Source of the DNA: Geodermatophilaceae bacterium NBWT11
GTDB lineage: Bacteria; Actinomycetota; Actinomycetes; Mycobacteriales; Geodermatophilaceae
NCBI GenBank assembly: GCA_014218215.1
Contig: CP043652.1
Location: 2,790,001-2,854,000 of the forward strand
Direction: 5' to 3'
DNA length: 64,000 nucleotides
Within the stretch, counting starts at the first letter, position 1; every line of letters begins with the position of its first letter. A model generated the notes under the pieces. That model ran no database searches, was not told the origin of the DNA, and saw only the letters and a list, made by a program, of their open reading frames with translations. Below are positions 41,606 through 49,813 of the stretch, in pieces. Both the position numbers and the translations under genes were made by a program.

Positions 41606-42919
41606 TCAGCTGGTGGCGGTGCCCAGCGTGACGTCGACGGTGCTGGTGCTGTCCCCGCGGCGGACGGTCAGGGTGACCTTCTCGCCGGGCGAGGAGCTGC
41701 GCACCGCGGCGGTGAGCTCGGTGGAGGTGGTGATCGCCCGGTCACCGACCGCGGTGATCACGTCCCCGGCCTGGAGACCGGCCGCGGCGGCCGGGCCGCC
41801 GGACTGCACCTGGGAGACCTGGGCGCCCTCGCCGACCTGGGAGTCCCCGGAGGCGGTCTGGGCGCTGACCCCGAGCAGCGCGTGGCTGGCGCTGCCGTTC
41901 TCGACGATCTCCTCGGCCACCCGCTTGGCGGTGTTGGAGGGGATGGCGAACCCGACGCCGATGTTGCCGCTCTGGCCGGCCTCCTGCCCCGGCACCGAGG
42001 CCGCGGCGACCGAGGCGATCGCGGTGTTGATGCCGACCACCTCACCGGCGGCGTCCACCAGCGCGCCGCCGGAGTTGCCCGGGTTGATCGCGGCGTCGGT
42101 CTGCAGGGCGTCGATGACCGTCTGCTCGGTGTCCGACCCGGTGGCGACGGCACGGTCGGTGGCGCTGATGATGCCGTCGGTGACGGTGTTGGACAGGCCC
42201 AGCGGTGCGCCGATCGCCACCGCGAGGTCACCGACCTGGACGTCGTCGGAGTCGGCGAACGTGGCCGGGGTCAGACCGCTGGCGTCGGACAGCTTGACCA
42301 CCGCGAGGTCGGAGCTGGGGTCGGTGCCCACGACGGAGGCGTCGTAGAGGGTGCCGTCCGCCGTCCGCACCTGGACCGTGGCGGTGGAGGTGCTGCTGTC
42401 CAGCGTGACCACGTGGTTGTTGGTCAGCACGTAGCCGTCCTTCGTCAGGACGACGCCGGAACCGGAGCCGGACTCGCTGCTGCCCGAGACGTAGATCGTC
42501 ACCACGCTGGGGGCGGCCTTGGCCGCTGCCGCCGTGGCCGACGTCGCGTCCTGCGGGTCGGTGATCACCACGCTCTGCGCCGAGGCGGCCGGGGTGGTGG
42601 CCGAGGAGTCCGAGCCGACCAGGCTGACCACCCCGGCCCCGGCGCCGCCACCGATCAGCGCGCCGGCGACGAGCCCGGCGACCCCGATCCGCCAGCGCCC
42701 GGTGCGCCGGGCCGGCTGCGGGGGCACGAAGACCGGGGGGAGGCCCGGGCCCGCGGTCGCGTACGAGGGGACGGCGGGCTGCGGCTGCCCGGTCCACCCC
42801 TGGTGCGGCGGCACGTGCGGCGAGGGGGCGCCGTAGGGCTGCTGGGGCGGCAGGCCCTGCGTCGGGTACCGGCCGGTGTTCTGCCCGGTCTCGTCGGCCG
42901 GGCGGTTCTGCTCGTTCAC
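41606..42919 (-). CDS. HtrA/DegP-like serine protease with PDZ domain
   Basis: The 437-residue type-II membrane protein has a cytoplasmic Pro/Gln-rich tail (about 1-75), one membrane helix (about 80-103), a Thr/Ser linker, a trypsin-like domain and a C-terminal PDZ domain. The triad is visible: His in TNNHVVT, Asp in SSDLAVVKL and Ser in NPGNSGGALV. The layout equals mycobacterial PepD/HtrA proteins that clear misfolded proteins outside the membrane. GTG 42919 has GGGAGGA about 6 bases upstream. Confidence 0.93.
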   Translation of the reverse strand: MNEQNRPADETGQNTGRYPTQGLPPQQPYGAPSPHVPPHQGWTGQPQPAVPSYATAGPGLPPVFVPPQPARRTGRWRIGVAGLVAGALIGGGAGAGVVSLVGSDSSATTPAASAQSVVITDPQDATSATAAAAKAAPSVVTIYVSGSSESGSGSGVVLTKDGYVLTNNHVVTLDSSTSTATVQVRTADGTLYDASVVGTDPSSDLAVVKLSDASGLTPATFADSDDVQVGDLAVAIGAPLGLSNTVTDGIISATDRAVATGSDTEQTVIDALQTDAAINPGNSGGALVDAAGEVVGINTAIASVAAASVPGQEAGQSGNIGVGFAIPSNTAKRVAEEIVENGSASHALLGVSAQTASGDSQVGEGAQVSQVQSGGPAAAAGLQAGDVITAVGDRAITTSTELTAAVRSSSPGEKVTLTVRRGDSTSTVDVTLGTATS

Positions 42920-43096
42920 TGCTGTCCTCCCACCGTCGCGGAGGTGTTCTCCGCTCGTGGTGACGACGGTGCCCGGGCCGACTCTGCGCGCGCTGCACGT
43001 GGGCTGTGAGGTCCCTGCACGCCGGACATCCGACCGGGGCCCCCGGTGCGAACGCCGCACGTCCCGCTCCACCCCGACCGTGCACCAGGAGGCGTC

Positions 43097-43540
43097 GTGT
43101 CCGCCCGTGGTCTGGTGGGTCGTGGGCCGGGTGCCCCGGGGGTGGTGGTCCTGGCGGCTCTGTCGCTGGTCGTCGCGGTGCTGGTGGGGGGCCTGGCCGG
43201 GGTGCTGGTGGCGGTCGCGCTGGCCGGCCTGACGACCTTCGCCCTGCGGACCCGAGGGGGCCGGGCTGTGCCCGGCCCCGCGGTGCCGGGGTCCCCGCTG
43301 CTGACCCCGGTGGCAGAGCTCAGCACCGACGCCCTGGGCCGGGAGTGGCTGCGCACCGCGGGCGCACTGGGTGCCGAGCTGGAGCCGGGGACGCGGCAGC
43401 ACGTCGTCCGACGGCGGCAGGACACCCTCGATGAGCTGGAACGACGTGACCCCGCCGGCTTCGCCCGCTGGCTGGCCGACGGGGCCCGGGTGGACAGCGA
43501 CCCCGCGTCCTGGGTGCGGGGCGACGCGCCTCAGCCCTGA
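43097..43540 (+). CDS. Small membrane protein of unknown function
   Basis: The 147-residue protein has a hydrophobic region at about residues 13-50 (one long or two short helices), a basic turn and a charged C-terminal domain of about 90 residues rich in Arg, Asp and Leu. No motif is recognised. GTG 43097 has AGGAGG 4-5 bases upstream. Its stop overlaps the convergent oxidoreductase gene by 10 bases. Confidence 0.65.
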   Translation: MSARGLVGRGPGAPGVVVLAALSLVVAVLVGGLAGVLVAVALAGLTTFALRTRGGRAVPGPAVPGSPLLTPVAELSTDALGREWLRTAGALGAELEPGTRQHVVRRRQDTLDELERRDPAGFARWLADGARVDSDPASWVRGDAPQP

Positions 43541-44430
43541 GTCGTGAGCCCTGCGTACAGCGCGCCCATGTCGACGCCGGAGGGGTCGCCCACGCGGTCG
43601 GCCGCGACGGTCATGGTCTCCAGCACCGCTGCGGCCAGCCGGTCGCTCACCCCGGCCGAGCGCAGCGCCTCGGCGATGAGACCGGCGTCCTTGATCGCCC
43701 CGGCCAGCGCGAAGCTCACCGGGAACTCCCCGGCCACCATCTGCGGGGCCTTCATCCGGGCGTAGGGGGTGTCCATCGCGCCGCCGTCGATCGCGGCCAG
43801 GAAGTCCTCGGCGTCCAGACCCAGCCCCTCGGCCAGCGCCACCGACTGCGCGATGCCGGCGATCACCGAGAGCACCCAGGCGTTGGCGACCAGCTTCAGC
43901 GCGCTGCCGCGGCCGGCCTCGCCGACCCACTGCGTGCGGCTGCCGACCGCGTCCAGCACCGGGGCGAGGAGCGGCTCCACCTGCTCGCGCGGTCCGCTGG
44001 CCAGCATCACCAGGGCGCCGTCCTCCGCGGGCTTGCGGGTGCCGAGCACGGGGGAGTCGACGAGCACCAGGCCGAGCTCGTCGGCCAGCGTGATCGTGCG
44101 CGCCGCGCCCTCGACGCCGACGGTGGTGGTCTGCAGCCAGACGGTGCCGGCCGGGGGTGCGGCCTCGCGCACGACGGCCAGGGTGGAGTCGGCGTCGAAG
44201 AGCATGGTGAGGACGACGTCGGCACCCGCGACGGCCTCGGCCGGGGTGTCCAGGGCGAGGGCGCCGGAGTCGGTGAGCGCGCGGGCCTTGGCGGCATCGC
44301 GGTTCCAGGCGCGCACCGGGAGGCCGGCCCGGCGCAGCGACCGGACCATGCCGGCGCCCATCACGCCGGTGCCGAGCACCGCCACGGTCGGGTGTGTCGT
44401 CGGCTCGGTGGGTGTGTCGGTGGCGGTCAT
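43531..44430 (-). CDS. NAD(P)-dependent oxidoreductase, 3-hydroxyisobutyrate dehydrogenase-like
   Basis: The 299-residue beta-hydroxyacid dehydrogenase has the Rossmann loop VLGTGVMGAGM near residue 17, the substrate motif DSPVLGTRKPAEDGAL and a helical domain with the catalytic lysine in GRGSALKLVANAW. The exact substrate (hydroxyisobutyrate, tartronate semialdehyde or other) is not determinable. ATG 44430 is preferred over ATG 44469, which lies at the tRNA. Confidence 0.9.
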   Translation of the reverse strand: MTATDTPTEPTTHPTVAVLGTGVMGAGMVRSLRRAGLPVRAWNRDAAKARALTDSGALALDTPAEAVAGADVVLTMLFDADSTLAVVREAAPPAGTVWLQTTTVGVEGAARTITLADELGLVLVDSPVLGTRKPAEDGALVMLASGPREQVEPLLAPVLDAVGSRTQWVGEAGRGSALKLVANAWVLSVIAGIAQSVALAEGLGLDAEDFLAAIDGGAMDTPYARMKAPQMVAGEFPVSFALAGAIKDAGLIAEALRSAGVSDRLAAAVLETMTVAADRVGDPSGVDMGALYAGLTTQG

Positions 44431-44469
44431 GCCGGCGATGCTGCCCCGGTAACCTGCTCGGCGCAGCAC

Positions 44470-44541
44470 GCCCCGTTAGCTCAGTGGTAGAGCACCCGCC
44501 TTGTAAGCGGAAGGTCGTCCGTTCAATCCGGACACGGGGCT
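44470..44541 (+). tRNA. tRNA-Thr(TGT)
   Basis: The 72-base cloverleaf has acceptor arms 44470-44476 and 44534-44540 (7 pairs), discriminator T, a D arm with AGCTCAGTGGTAGAGC, anticodon TGT at 44502-44504 in a CTTGTAA loop, and a T arm with GTTCAATC. CCA is not encoded. It reads ACA codons, which are rare in this GC-rich genome. Confidence 0.95.
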
Positions 44542-44630
44542 CCCTCCCCACCCGGCGGACCCCCGGGTCCCGTGCCAGGGTCGTGCCCAGTCCCGCCGGG
44601 TCCCCGGCGGCCCTGAGCGAGGAGACCGTC

Positions 44631-44840
44631 GTGAGCGACCACGTGTACCGGCTGAGCGAGATCGTCGGCAGCAGCACCACCAGCGTCGACGACGCCATCC
44701 GCACGGCGGTGGCCAAGGCCTCGGAGACCGTCCGCAACATCGAGTGGTTCCAGACCTCGGAGATCCGCGGCATGGTGTCCGAGGGCCAGGTGCAGTACTT
44801 CCAGGTGACGATGAAGATCGGCTTCCGCGTCGAGGACTGA
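44631..44840 (+). CDS. Dodecin
   Basis: The 69-residue flavin-binding protein forms hollow dodecamers that store or buffer riboflavin or FMN. VYRLSEIVGSSTTSVDDAI, a central helix, then NIEWFQTSEIRG with the flavin-stacking Trp and YFQVTMKIGFRVE fit the family along its whole length. GTG 44631 has GAGGAG 7 bases upstream. Stop codons of dodecin and the Rieske gene face each other 3 bases apart. Confidence 0.93.
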   Translation: MSDHVYRLSEIVGSSTTSVDDAIRTAVAKASETVRNIEWFQTSEIRGMVSEGQVQYFQVTMKIGFRVED

Positions 44841-44843
44841 TCC

Positions 44844-45251
44844 TCAGCCGAGGACGACGTCCGAGCCCCGGACGGCCAGCGCCACCGGGGTGAGGCCCTC
44901 CTCGGCCGGGCCGTCCAGCACGTCCCCGGTCGCCGGGTCGAAGGCCGAGCCGTGGCACGGACAGCCCAGACCGCCGTCGGCGAGTGCCCGCACCGCGCAG
45001 CCCTGGTGCGGGCACTCGGCGTCCCAGCCCCGGACGTCGTCCTCGGCCGGCCGGGTGACCAGCGTCCGCCGGCCGTCGACGTCCAGCTCGACGGCGCCGC
45101 CCACCGGGAGGTCGGCGACCGGCAGGACGACGTCCCCCGGTGCCGTGGCGTCGGAGGTGCGCACGGGCTCACCGGCGCAGGCGGTGAGCGACACCAGTGC
45201 GGCCGCCGAACCGGTGGCGGCGAACAGGGCGCGGCGGGACAGGCAGGTCAC
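44844..45251 (-). CDS. Exported Rieske 2Fe-2S lipoprotein
   Basis: The 135-residue protein has a Tat-like signal (SRRALFAA), a lipobox LTAC and a single Rieske domain. Its ligands lie in CPHQGC and CPCHGS, the C-x-H type pair with the disulfide cysteines. It could take part in extracytoplasmic electron transfer; no partner oxidoreductase is adjacent. GTG 45251 is the start. Confidence 0.9.
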   Translation of the reverse strand: MTCLSRRALFAATGSAAALVSLTACAGEPVRTSDATAPGDVVLPVADLPVGGAVELDVDGRRTLVTRPAEDDVRGWDAECPHQGCAVRALADGGLGCPCHGSAFDPATGDVLDGPAEEGLTPVALAVRGSDVVLG

Positions 45252-45278
45252 GGGGTCTCCGGGGGTCGTGCGGACCGG

Positions 45279-45680
45279 TCAGTCGTAGCTGCCGGCGCCG
45301 TCGCGGCGGTAGCGGGCGTGCCGTTCGACCTCATCACGGGCGGCCCGCTCGGCGCGGACCCGGGCCGTCGTCCCGGGCGGCCAGCCGGCCTTCACCGCGC
45401 GGTGCTCGGTGGTCTCGGTCATGTAGGCCGCGGAGAACAGCAGGCCCAGGAACACCCCGCCGCCGGCCGCGGCGGCGCGGAACGCGAAGGGCACCACGGG
45501 CACGGCGACCAGGCACACCAGCAGCACCGGGCTCATCTGGACCAGGGCGCGCGCCAGGTGCCGGACCGGCCAGCTGCGGCGGGTCGTGTCCTCGAGCACC
45601 CAGCGGGAGTACGCCCGCGGGAGGCCGCCGCCCATGGCGTACCAGAGCCACCGCAGCACGGGGGGACGGCGGTTCGGCAC
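45279..45680 (-). CDS. DUF5313-like membrane protein
   Basis: The 133-residue protein has an N-terminal LRWLWYAMGGGLPRAYSRWVLEDTT segment and two membrane helices (about residues 49-67 and 70-87), ending in a charged tail rich in Arg and Glu. Layout and motif agree with the actinobacterial DUF5313 family, function unknown. GTG 45680 is the start. It lies 27 bp upstream of the Rieske gene on the same strand. Confidence 0.78.
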   Translation of the reverse strand: MPNRRPPVLRWLWYAMGGGLPRAYSRWVLEDTTRRSWPVRHLARALVQMSPVLLVCLVAVPVVPFAFRAAAAGGGVFLGLLFSAAYMTETTEHRAVKAGWPPGTTARVRAERAARDEVERHARYRRDGAGSYD

Positions 45681-45736
45681 GCGCCCACGGTAGGCGTCTG
45701 TGCGCCGCCCGGGGCGGCGCTGTGCGGACGACGGCA

Positions 45737-45770
45737 GCGGGGCCGCCCCGGTCTCCCGGAACGGCCCCGC
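45737..45770 (-). terminator. Hairpin after the LANTG protein gene
   Basis: Arms 45737-45745 and 45762-45770 pair over 9 bases; a second GC hairpin lies at 45702-45720. Confidence 0.5.
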
Positions 45771-45811
45771 CTCCCGTGCGGTGGTGCGGTGGTGCGGTGT
45801 GTCCTCCGGGG

Positions 45812-47158
45812 TCAGGCGGAGGGGGTGTTGCTCATCCGGCGACGCAGCGGGCCCGCGCCCAGGGCGGCGCCACCGACGGCCAGCAGACCCAGGCCGAGGC
45901 CCAGCATCGGCAGGGGCTCCGCGCCGGTGTTGGCCAGCGCGGCCGGGCGGGCGGGGCCGCCGGCGATCGGGTTCACGACCGGGGTCGTGGTGCCGGGGGG
46001 CGTGACCGGCGGGGTGACCGGGGGCGTGCCGCAGGTGATGCCGCCGGCGATGTTCGTCGCGTCGACCCCGAGGGCGCCGATGCCCAGGTCCACGAGGTCC
46101 ACCGGGGCCGTGACGGCTCCGGTGCCGTCCAGGTCCACGGCCAGGGTCAGGCCCAGGATCGAGGCGTCGACGACACCGGCCTGGACGTCGGCGTCGGTGA
46201 TGGTGTTGAAGACGTAGGTCAGCGCCAGGCTGGGTCCGGTCTCCCCGGCCGGGGTCAGCGGCAGGTAGACGGTGTCGCTGCTGCCCTCGGGGAGGGCGAC
46301 CGCGCCGCCACCGCCGGGGGTGGTGATGGTGCCCGTGGGGGCGGTGTAGTCGAGGACGGCGGCTCCGGTGGCGTCCGGCACCAGGGCGGTCAGCTGCCCG
46401 CCGGTCAGGTCGATGACCGTCTCGGCGTCGGTGCCGCCGAACAGGGTCAGCCCGGCGACGTCCAGGGTGGCGGTCGACTGCGTGCTCAGGCCCGGCTGGC
46501 CGGCCGCGACGAGGGCCACCGACGAGGTGGAGGTGACCTCGTCGGTCGTGACGAGGCCGGTGCCGGCGAAGTCCAGCAGGGAGACGTCGGTCAGCACGCT
46601 GCTGCCGAGCCCGAGGGGGGCGTCGGCGACCGGGCAGTTGTCCGCGCCGAGCGCCCGGGCGCCGGCGGTGTTGGTCACCAGGCCGGCGGTCAGGACCGGG
46701 CCGAGGTCGACCGTGGCGCTGGCGGTGTCGGGGGCGGCGTTGTCGGGGGGAGCGACCTGGCCGGCGTCCAGGGCGGTGAGGCGGGTGCTGGCCTGGTCGA
46801 GCTCCAGGGCGGCTGCGAGGTTGCTGGCCGTCGCGCTGGCGGTCTGCGGGTCGACCTCGGGGGCGTTGGCCGCTGCCGTGGCGTTGCCCAGCTCGACACC
46901 GGCGGCCAGGCCGACCGAGTCGACCAGGTCGGCGACGGTCCCGGTGAGGGTGCCGGTCGGGTCGGCGACGGTGAGGGCCGCGAGGAGCTCGGTGATGCCC
47001 GCGGTCGGGGCGGCGCCGACGGCCAGGAAGTTGGAGGACGCGGTGCCGCTGAAGGTCTGCCCGGGGGCGGCCATCGCGGGGGTGGCGAAGACGAAGGGGA
47101 GGGCGATGGAGCCGGCTGCCAGCAGGCCGGCCGTTGCTGCTGCGCGCTGACGCGCCAT
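45812..47158 (-). CDS. Exported protein with sortase sorting signal (LANTG)
   Basis: The 448-residue protein has a Sec signal peptide (cleavage likely after AMA, about residue 30) and a long, low-complexity Ala/Thr/Val/Gly/Asp-rich beta-strand body with only two cysteines. A PPVTPP linker precedes the LANTG motif at about residues 416-420, followed by a hydrophobic helix and an Arg tail. That is the arrangement of a wall-anchored surface protein; no sortase gene is in the window. The body resembles 'choice-of-anchor' beta proteins of unknown function. ATG 47158 is the start. Confidence 0.78.
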   Translation of the reverse strand: MARQRAAATAGLLAAGSIALPFVFATPAMAAPGQTFSGTASSNFLAVGAAPTAGITELLAALTVADPTGTLTGTVADLVDSVGLAAGVELGNATAAANAPEVDPQTASATASNLAAALELDQASTRLTALDAGQVAPPDNAAPDTASATVDLGPVLTAGLVTNTAGARALGADNCPVADAPLGLGSSVLTDVSLLDFAGTGLVTTDEVTSTSSVALVAAGQPGLSTQSTATLDVAGLTLFGGTDAETVIDLTGGQLTALVPDATGAAVLDYTAPTGTITTPGGGGAVALPEGSSDTVYLPLTPAGETGPSLALTYVFNTITDADVQAGVVDASILGLTLAVDLDGTGAVTAPVDLVDLGIGALGVDATNIAGGITCGTPPVTPPVTPPGTTTPVVNPIAGGPARPAALANTGAEPLPMLGLGLGLLAVGGAALGAGPLRRRMSNTPSA

Positions 47159-47490
47159 GGGAGCTCCCGGGGAGTGGGGTGTGCGTGGAGTGCGGATGTG
47201 GAAAAGCTAGGAGCAGGAACTGCTCGTTCCGGATCGCGTAGAGCCGTGTCCCTGCCGTTTCGGAACGAACACGGACGCGGGTGACTGTGCAGAGTTGTCC
47301 AGGTCGCGCCTCAGTGGTCCCAGGGCTCACGACAGCCCCATCACCCACTCCGTCGCGCACGACCGACCTGCGCCCCGGGGTCCCCGGCGGCCACCTCGCG
47401 AGGGCGATGACCGTTTCGCTCCGGTCACGCTTGACCTCGCCCGCTTGGGACACGTAGACAGGTCCCCCACAGCAGAGTGAGGGGCGTCAC
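47159..47490. other. Divergent intergenic region, 332 bp
   Basis: This gap separates the LANTG protein gene from the DeoR regulator. It holds the promoter at 47431-47460. Around 47220-47275 it has several TTCCGGA/TTTCGGAACGAAC-like inverted stretches that may be operator sites. No RNA gene is seen. Confidence 0.4.
47431..47460 (+). promoter_or_regulatory. Sigma-70-type promoter of the DeoR-PTS operon
   Basis: -35 TTGACC (47431-47436) and -10 TAGACA (47455-47460) are 18 bases apart, about 30 bases before the GTG at 47491. This is the clearest two-part promoter in the window. Confidence 0.55.
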
Positions 47491-48252
47491 GTGTACGCGG
47501 AGGAACGGCAGGAGCACATCCTGCGGGCGGCCCGGTCGGTCGGACGGGTCGAGGTGGCCGAGCTGGCCGCAGAACTGGACGTGGCACCGGAGACCATCCG
47601 CAAGGACCTGACGGCGCTGGAGCGGGTCGGCGTCGTCCGGCGGGTGCACGGTGGCGCGATCCCGGTCGAGCGTCTCGGCTTCGAACCCGCGGTGGCCGCC
47701 CGCGACGTCGTCCTGACCGCGGAGAAGGAGCGGATCGCCAAGGCCGCGATCGCCGAACTCCCCGACGAGGGCGCCGTCCTCATCGACGCGGGCACCACCA
47801 CGGCGCGGCTGGCCGACCACATGCCGACCGACCGCGAGCTCACCGTCGTCACCAACTCGCTGCAACTGGCCGGGAAGCTGGCGGCCTTCCCGGCCCTGAA
47901 CGTGCTGCTGCTCGGTGGGCGGGTCCGGTCCCGCACGCTGGCCAGCGTGGACGCGTGGGCGCTGTCGGCCCTGGCCGGCGTCTACGTCGACCTCGCCCTG
48001 CTGGCCACCAACGGCGTCTCGGTCGAGCGCGGCCTCACCACCCCCGATCCCGCCGAGGCCGCGATCAAGACCGCGATGATCGGGGCGTCCCGCCGGGTGG
48101 TGCTGCTCGCCGACCACAGCAAGGTCGGGCACGACCACTTCGCCCACTTCGGCGACCTGGACGCCGTCGACCTGCTCATCACCGACACCGGTCTGGACGA
48201 GCGCACCGCCGCCGAGCTCGCCGATGCCGGCCCCCGGGTGCACAGGGTCTGA
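47491..48252 (+). CDS. DeoR/GlpR-family transcriptional regulator
   Basis: The 253-residue regulator has an N-terminal winged helix (ERQEHILRAARSVGRVEVAELAAELDVAPETIRKDL) and a DeoR-type sugar-phosphate sensor domain with DAGTTTARLA and VVTNSLQLA, LLGG and the C-terminal LADHSKVG. These repressors respond to phosphorylated sugars. It is upstream of EIIB and EIIA genes and probably controls them. GTG 47491 has GAGGGG upstream. Confidence 0.92.
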   Translation: MYAEERQEHILRAARSVGRVEVAELAAELDVAPETIRKDLTALERVGVVRRVHGGAIPVERLGFEPAVAARDVVLTAEKERIAKAAIAELPDEGAVLIDAGTTTARLADHMPTDRELTVVTNSLQLAGKLAAFPALNVLLLGGRVRSRTLASVDAWALSALAGVYVDLALLATNGVSVERGLTTPDPAEAAIKTAMIGASRRVVLLADHSKVGHDHFAHFGDLDAVDLLITDTGLDERTAAELADAGPRVHRV

Positions 48253-48337
48253 CTCCCGGGCGGCCACCGACCCGTCGGCGGTGGCAGGCTCGCCCTCACC
48301 GTCCCGCACCGCCCCCTACCGCAGGAGCGCGAACACC

Positions 48338-48646
48338 ATGGCGAGCATCGAAGGCAAGGACGTCCGCAAGCTGGTCATCGCGTGCGACGCGGGGATGGGC
48401 AGCAGCGTGCTGCTGGCCAACCAGCTGAAGAAGCGCCTCAAGAGCGACGACGTCACGGTCGTGCACAGCCCGGTCGACGCGATCCCCACCGACGCCGACG
48501 TCGTGCTCACCCACGCCAAGCTCGTGGAGCGGGCCCGTCGCTACGCCGGCGACAAGCCCGTCGTCCCCTTCACCCTGTTCGTGGGCGACCCCGCCGTGGA
48601 CGGTCTGGTCGAGGCCATCCAGGGCGGGTCGACCATCGATGGCTGA
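48338..48646 (+). CDS. PTS EIIB component, mannitol type
   Basis: The 102-residue single-domain EIIB has the phosphocysteine loop ACDAGMGSS with Cys16, then a Rossmann-like alternation ending in GSTIDG. The CDAGMGSS loop is typical of mannitol (MtlA) EIIB. It should take phosphate from the adjacent EIIA, but no EIIC channel is present nearby. ATG 48338 follows AGGAG. It overlaps EIIA by 8 bases. Confidence 0.87.
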   Translation: MASIEGKDVRKLVIACDAGMGSSVLLANQLKKRLKSDDVTVVHSPVDAIPTDADVVLTHAKLVERARRYAGDKPVVPFTLFVGDPAVDGLVEAIQGGSTIDG

Positions 48647-49091
48647 CGGTCTGGTCGCCGGCCTCCTGGACCCGAGCCGGATCGTGCTCGACGGGGTGGC
48701 GGCCGACAAGACCGAGGCCGTCCGGCAGGCCGGTGAGCTCCTGGTCGCCGCCGGCGCGGTCACCGCCGACTACGTCGCCTCCATGCTCGAGCGCGAGGAG
48801 TCGATCTCGACGTACATGGGCGAGGGGGTGGCCATCCCGCACGGCACCAACGCCGGCCGGGAGTCGGTGCTCGGCGACGCGCTCACCGTCACCCGCTACC
48901 CGGCCGGGGTCGACTGGGGCAACGGGCGGGCCGAGGTGGTCATCGGCATCGCCGCCGTCGGCGACGGGCACCTGCCGGTGCTGGCCGCGCTGGCCCAGGT
49001 GCTGGTCGACCCGGAGAAGGCCGCCGAGCTGCGCGCGGTCACCTCGGTCGAGCAGGTGCTGGCCCTGCTCACCGCCGACGTCGAGGACTGA
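48639..49091 (+). CDS. PTS EIIA component, mannitol/fructose type
   Basis: The 150-residue protein of the PTS_EIIA_2 fold has active-site His68 in VAIPHGTNAG, preceded by the helix with MLEREESISTYMGEG. It receives phosphate from HPr. ATG 48639 lies inside the end of the EIIB gene, so translation is coupled. EI and HPr are not in the window. Confidence 0.92.
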   Translation: MADGLVAGLLDPSRIVLDGVAADKTEAVRQAGELLVAAGAVTADYVASMLEREESISTYMGEGVAIPHGTNAGRESVLGDALTVTRYPAGVDWGNGRAEVVIGIAAVGDGHLPVLAALAQVLVDPEKAAELRAVTSVEQVLALLTADVED

Positions 49092-49159
49092 GCAGCCCCG
49101 GGCCGTCGCCTCGCGCGCCACGGCCCGACCGCCCCGCCGGCGGGTGCCAGGATGCCCGC

Positions 49160-49813
49160 GTGCAGCCCCCACACCAGCCCCCGTACCCGCAGCAGCCGCC
49201 CGCCGGCCTGGTCGCCCCGCTGGGTCCGCCGCGCCGGGTGGACCCCACGCTGCGCACCGTCGTGCTGGTCGCCCTGGGCGTCCTGGTGCTCGTGTTCTCG
49301 GTGTTCGGCGGGTACGAGACGGCCCTGCACGACAGCGACCGGCTGGGCACCATCGGCTGGTTCCTGCCGACCATCGCGGTGTTCGTGGCGATGATCGTCC
49401 TCTGGCAGGACAGCGCCTTCTCCCTGCGCAGCGACGGCCGGGTGCTCGAGGGCACCGGGCTGCTCGGCAGGCACGGCATCGACCTGGCCCGGCTGACCTC
49501 GGTGACCTCCGCGGCCGCCCGCGGGTCGGTCTCGCTGACCCTGCGGGACGACGTCGCCGCGATGACCGTGGACTCCAAGGCGCTGGTCAAGGCCGGTCCG
49601 GCGGTGCTCGACGCGGTCGGTCGGGCGGTCTGGGCGGGCCAGGAACAGCGGCGCTACGTCGTCACGGTCGGTGCGGCCGGCGTCTGGGGGATGCCGACCC
49701 TGCCCGGAGCACCCGCGCACGGGACGAGCGGGGTGACCGGGCGCGCCCTGCTCGCGGTGGCGCTGCTGGTCGTCGGAGTCACCGTCGGCGTCGTGCTCGG
49801 CAGTGCGGCGTGA
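49160..49813 (+). CDS. PH-like membrane protein 1
   Basis: The 217-residue protein has a Pro/Gln-rich N-terminus, two membrane helices (about residues 31-50 and 66-84), a beta-rich domain starting FSLRSDGRVLEGTGLLGRHGIDL (PH-like, as in bacterial PH/YdbT-type domains) and a last membrane helix near the C-terminus. Function unknown. GTG 49160 is probably leaderless (CAGGAT 6 bases before). The next gene is a paralogue. Confidence 0.72.
   Translation: MQPPHQPPYPQQPPAGLVAPLGPPRRVDPTLRTVVLVALGVLVLVFSVFGGYETALHDSDRLGTIGWFLPTIAVFVAMIVLWQDSAFSLRSDGRVLEGTGLLGRHGIDLARLTSVTSAAARGSVSLTLRDDVAAMTVDSKALVKAGPAVLDAVGRAVWAGQEQRRYVVTVGAAGVWGMPTLPGAPAHGTSGVTGRALLAVALLVVGVTVGVVLGSAA

Noticed and set aside
41606..45172. 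Continuous minus-strand open frame of nearly 1190 codons
   Set aside because: High GC keeps several frames open. Only the htrA part (41606-42919) has family motifs and a ribosome-binding site; the rest lies opposite the oxidoreductase, tRNA and dodecin genes and is low-complexity.
47220..47275. SigF-like GTTT...GGGTGA match
   Set aside because: The spacer is 18 bases and the position is far from either start codon; probably chance.
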